From Myxococcota bacterium (GTDB lineage: Bacteria; Myxococcota; UBA4151), in assembly GCA_028823075.1 (NCBI GenBank), contig JAPKCE010000056.1, positions 1 through 9,336 on the forward strand: 9,336 bases of DNA, given 5' to 3'. This document shows positions 7,618 to 9,336 of this stretch, in pieces. Position numbers and translations under genes: made by a program. Within the stretch, counting starts at the first letter, position 1, and every line of letters starts with the position of its first letter. The notes beneath the pieces were generated by a model. It made no database searches and was not told where the DNA came from. It worked only from the letters and a program-made list of their open reading frames with translations.

Positions 7618-8343
7618 ATGAACGAGACGCAAAAACACCAGAGCATGGAAGATGCTATCGCTGAGGCCTTAGCCGCTGTTGATGGTGCCGAACCTATTGC
7701 CCGAGCAGTTGCTGCTCCCGAGTCGTCGGCAATTGAAGAAGCCCCAGAAGAAGTTGTCGATTTGGCGAATACCGTCGCGGCTGCTGAAGCGGCCGCCGAG
7801 CCGAGCACAGCGAAAACCGAGACAGCCGATAGTGACGTATTAGCGGCCAAAGACAGCGCCCTAGACGATCTTAAACAAAGGCATATGCGGCTGATGGCCG
7901 ATTTTGATAACTATCGAAAACGCGTTCAACGAGAACAAAAAACCCAACAACTTTTCGCCGGTGAAAATAGCTTTCGCGACATGCTCTCAGTACTCGACAA
8001 TATCGAGCGCGCCCTGAGCTCTTCCAACGACGATAGCGACGCCGCGTCCTTGCGCAACGGGCTGTCGATGATCCTTAACCAAATGATCAGCTCGCTTGGG
8101 CGCCATGGAGTTAAACCCTTTGCCAGCGTCGGTACCTATTTTGACCCAGAGCGTCACGAAGCCGTGGCTCGGCAAGGGCATCCGATGCATGACGAAGACC
8201 TCGTCTGCGAAGAGATGCAAAAGGGCTATATGTTCCACGATCGTCTACTGCGACCGGCTAGCGTCATTGTTAGCGCCGGAAAGTTGGACAGCACTGGCGA
8301 ATCAGCGTCTAATGGGTTCCAAGGCCCGGAGGCTGAGAGCTAG
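7618..8343 (+). CDS. grpE: GrpE nucleotide exchange factor for DnaK, 241 aa
   Basis: GrpE is a cytoplasmic dimer that releases ADP from DnaK and so restarts the chaperone cycle. The first 75 or so residues are rich in Ala and Glu and probably disordered. A long-helix segment (about 80-115) contains LMADFDNYRKRVQRE, the typical GrpE dimerisation-helix signature. It is followed by LSVLDNIERAL (about 123-133), a Ser/Asp-rich linker, and a helical part ending LGRHGVKPF (about 160-168). The C-terminal beta domain that contacts the DnaK nucleotide-binding domain runs from GTYFDPERHEAV through KGYMFHDRLLRPASVIVS (about 172-219). Length is within the upper normal range because of the long acidic N-terminus. 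The stop is 5 bp before the dnaK start, so the two are surely cotranscribed. The ATG at 7618 is chosen for its Shine-Dalgarno. Confidence 0.96.
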   Translation: MNETQKHQSMEDAIAEALAAVDGAEPIARAVAAPESSAIEEAPEEVVDLANTVAAAEAAAEPSTAKTETADSDVLAAKDSALDDLKQRHMRLMADFDNYRKRVQREQKTQQLFAGENSFRDMLSVLDNIERALSSSNDDSDAASLRNGLSMILNQMISSLGRHGVKPFASVGTYFDPERHEAVARQGHPMHDEDLVCEEMQKGYMFHDRLLRPASVIVSAGKLDSTGESASNGFQGPEAES

Positions 8344-8348
8344 ACCCT

Positions 8349-9336
8349 ATGTCGCGTATTGTCGGAATCGACCTAGGAACCACGAACTCCTGCGTAGCTA
8401 TCTACGAAAACGGTGAAGTTATCGTGATTCCCAACGCCGAAGGGGCGCGAACCACCCCTTCGATGGTAGGCTTCACCGAATCGGGTGAGCGGCTTGTCGG
8501 CCAGATCGCTAAGCGTCAGGCCATCACCAACCCGGCCAACACCGTGTATTCGGTCAAGCGCCTGATCGGGCGCCGTTTTGACTCGGCCGAGGTTGCCTCG
8601 ATGAGCGAGAACCGGCCCTTTAAAATTGTAGAAGCTGAAAATGGCGACGCCTGGGTCGAAGGCCGCGGCCGCGCCTATAGCCCCGCTGAAATCTCGGCGA
8701 TGGTGCTTAGCCGCCTAAAACAGACCGTCGAAGATTATCTCGGCAGCGAAGTTGAGCGCGCCGTCATCACAGTCCCCGCTTATTTCAATGACGCACAACG
8801 CCAAGCCACTCGAGACGCTGGACGCATCGCCGGGCTCGAAGTTGAACGCATCATCAACGAGCCGACGGCTGCCGCGCTGGCACATGGGCTGGGCGACGCG
8901 AGCGCCGAGTTGGTCGCCGTATACGATCTCGGTGGCGGCACGTTTGATATCTCTATCCTACGTCGTAACAAGGGTGTTTTCGAGGTGGTTGCCACCAACG
9001 GTGATACCTTCCTCGGCGGCGATGATTTCGATCTCTGCATCATCAATAAGTTGGCCGATGAATTCCTCGAAGAGACCGGTACCGACCTGCGCAACGACCG
9101 CATGGCTTTACAGCGCCTAAAAGAGGCTGCCGAGCGCGCCAAACACGAACTCTCCACCGCCGAAGTCACCGAGATCAATCTGCCCTTTATCTCGGCCGAC
9201 GCCTCAGGTGCAAAACACCTGACTCGAGAGCTTAGTCGAGAAGACCTGGAAGCCTGGGTTGGCGGCCTGATCGAGCGCACGCTTGAGAGTTGCAAGCGCT
9301 GTCTTGAAGATGCCGGCATCTCGGCAAACGGTATTG
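8349..9336 (+). CDS. dnaK: Chaperone DnaK (Hsp70), N-terminal 329 residues, cut by window edge
   Basis: DnaK is the ATP-driven Hsp70 that binds and releases unfolded protein segments with DnaJ and GrpE. The frame opens MSRIVGIDLGTTNSCVAIY and stays open to the edge. It contains the phosphate-1 motif DLGTTNS (8-14), K70 in VKRLIGRRF, AVITVPAYFNDAQRQA (138-153), INEPTAAALAHG (169-180) with catalytic-type E171, the phosphate-2 motif DLGGGTFD (193-200) with T198 (E. coli autophosphorylation site T199), and RLKEAAERAKHELS (256-269). Numbering matches E. coli DnaK almost residue for residue, so this is canonical DnaK and not HscA or a short paralogue. The rest of the ATPase domain, the substrate-binding domain and the lid lie outside. 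A CKRC pair (C315, C318) is unusual. The gene starts 5 bp after grpE; only a weak GAGAG (8335-8339) serves as ribosome-binding site, so coupling to grpE is likely. Confidence 0.97.
   Translation, partial: MSRIVGIDLGTTNSCVAIYENGEVIVIPNAEGARTTPSMVGFTESGERLVGQIAKRQAITNPANTVYSVKRLIGRRFDSAEVASMSENRPFKIVEAENGDAWVEGRGRAYSPAEISAMVLSRLKQTVEDYLGSEVERAVITVPAYFNDAQRQATRDAGRIAGLEVERIINEPTAAALAHGLGDASAELVAVYDLGGGTFDISILRRNKGVFEVVATNGDTFLGGDDFDLCIINKLADEFLEETGTDLRNDRMALQRLKEAAERAKHELSTAEVTEINLPFISADASGAKHLTRELSREDLEAWVGGLIERTLESCKRCLEDAGISANGI

Noticed and set aside
7554..7850. Ala/Ser-rich minus-strand frame opposite the start of grpE
   Set aside because: The composition is the complement of the Ala/Glu-rich GrpE N-terminus, and there is no family signature.
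8780..9319. Open frame of 179 codons antisense to dnaK
   Set aside because: It is Ser/Arg-rich, low in recognisable structure, and lies wholly opposite a canonical dnaK. Long antisense frames opposite dnaK are a well-known artefact of its codon use.

Overview
The window holds six genes that diverge from one short intergenic region (6338-6413). On the minus strand, reading leftwards, are a large cyclase-like/STAND ATPase/TPR signalling protein, the ATP-dependent protease Lon, and thiL (thiamine-monophosphate kinase, cut by the left edge). On the plus strand are hemW (radical-SAM haem chaperone), grpE (nucleotide exchange factor) and dnaK (Hsp70, cut by the right edge). Coding density is very high. 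The intergenic gaps are 3, 70, 76, 64 and 5 bp, and I saw no tRNA, rRNA, CRISPR array, insertion sequence or phage gene.

The organism is a bacterium of moderately high GC content. The fusion of a class III cyclase-like domain to a STAND ATPase and TPR repeats, together with the cyclase subtype (long insert between the substrate motifs, MDYFGP signature), resembles proteins I associate with Myxococcota and related former Deltaproteobacteria. That placement is inference; the housekeeping proteins alone do not fix the phylum.

Left arm (1-6337, minus): the order of transcription is cyclase/STAND protein, lon, thiL. Lon and thiL are almost certainly cotranscribed (3 bp gap). Lon has all its catalytic residues. 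The 1034-residue signalling protein keeps most class III cyclase substrate residues, but Gly replaces the second metal-binding Asp, so it may be a pseudocyclase that binds nucleotide or acts as a scaffold. Its ATPase Walker motifs look intact.

Right arm (6414-9336, plus): hemW, grpE, dnaK. This matches the hemW-hrcA-grpE-dnaK-dnaJ order known from Firmicutes and other bacteria, but with hrcA absent and no CIRCE operator before grpE. The window thus places a protease (Lon) and a chaperone system (GrpE-DnaK) on opposite arms of one divergent locus, with a large putative sensor protein heading the protease arm. Whether that sensor has anything to do with protein quality control cannot be decided from sequence alone.
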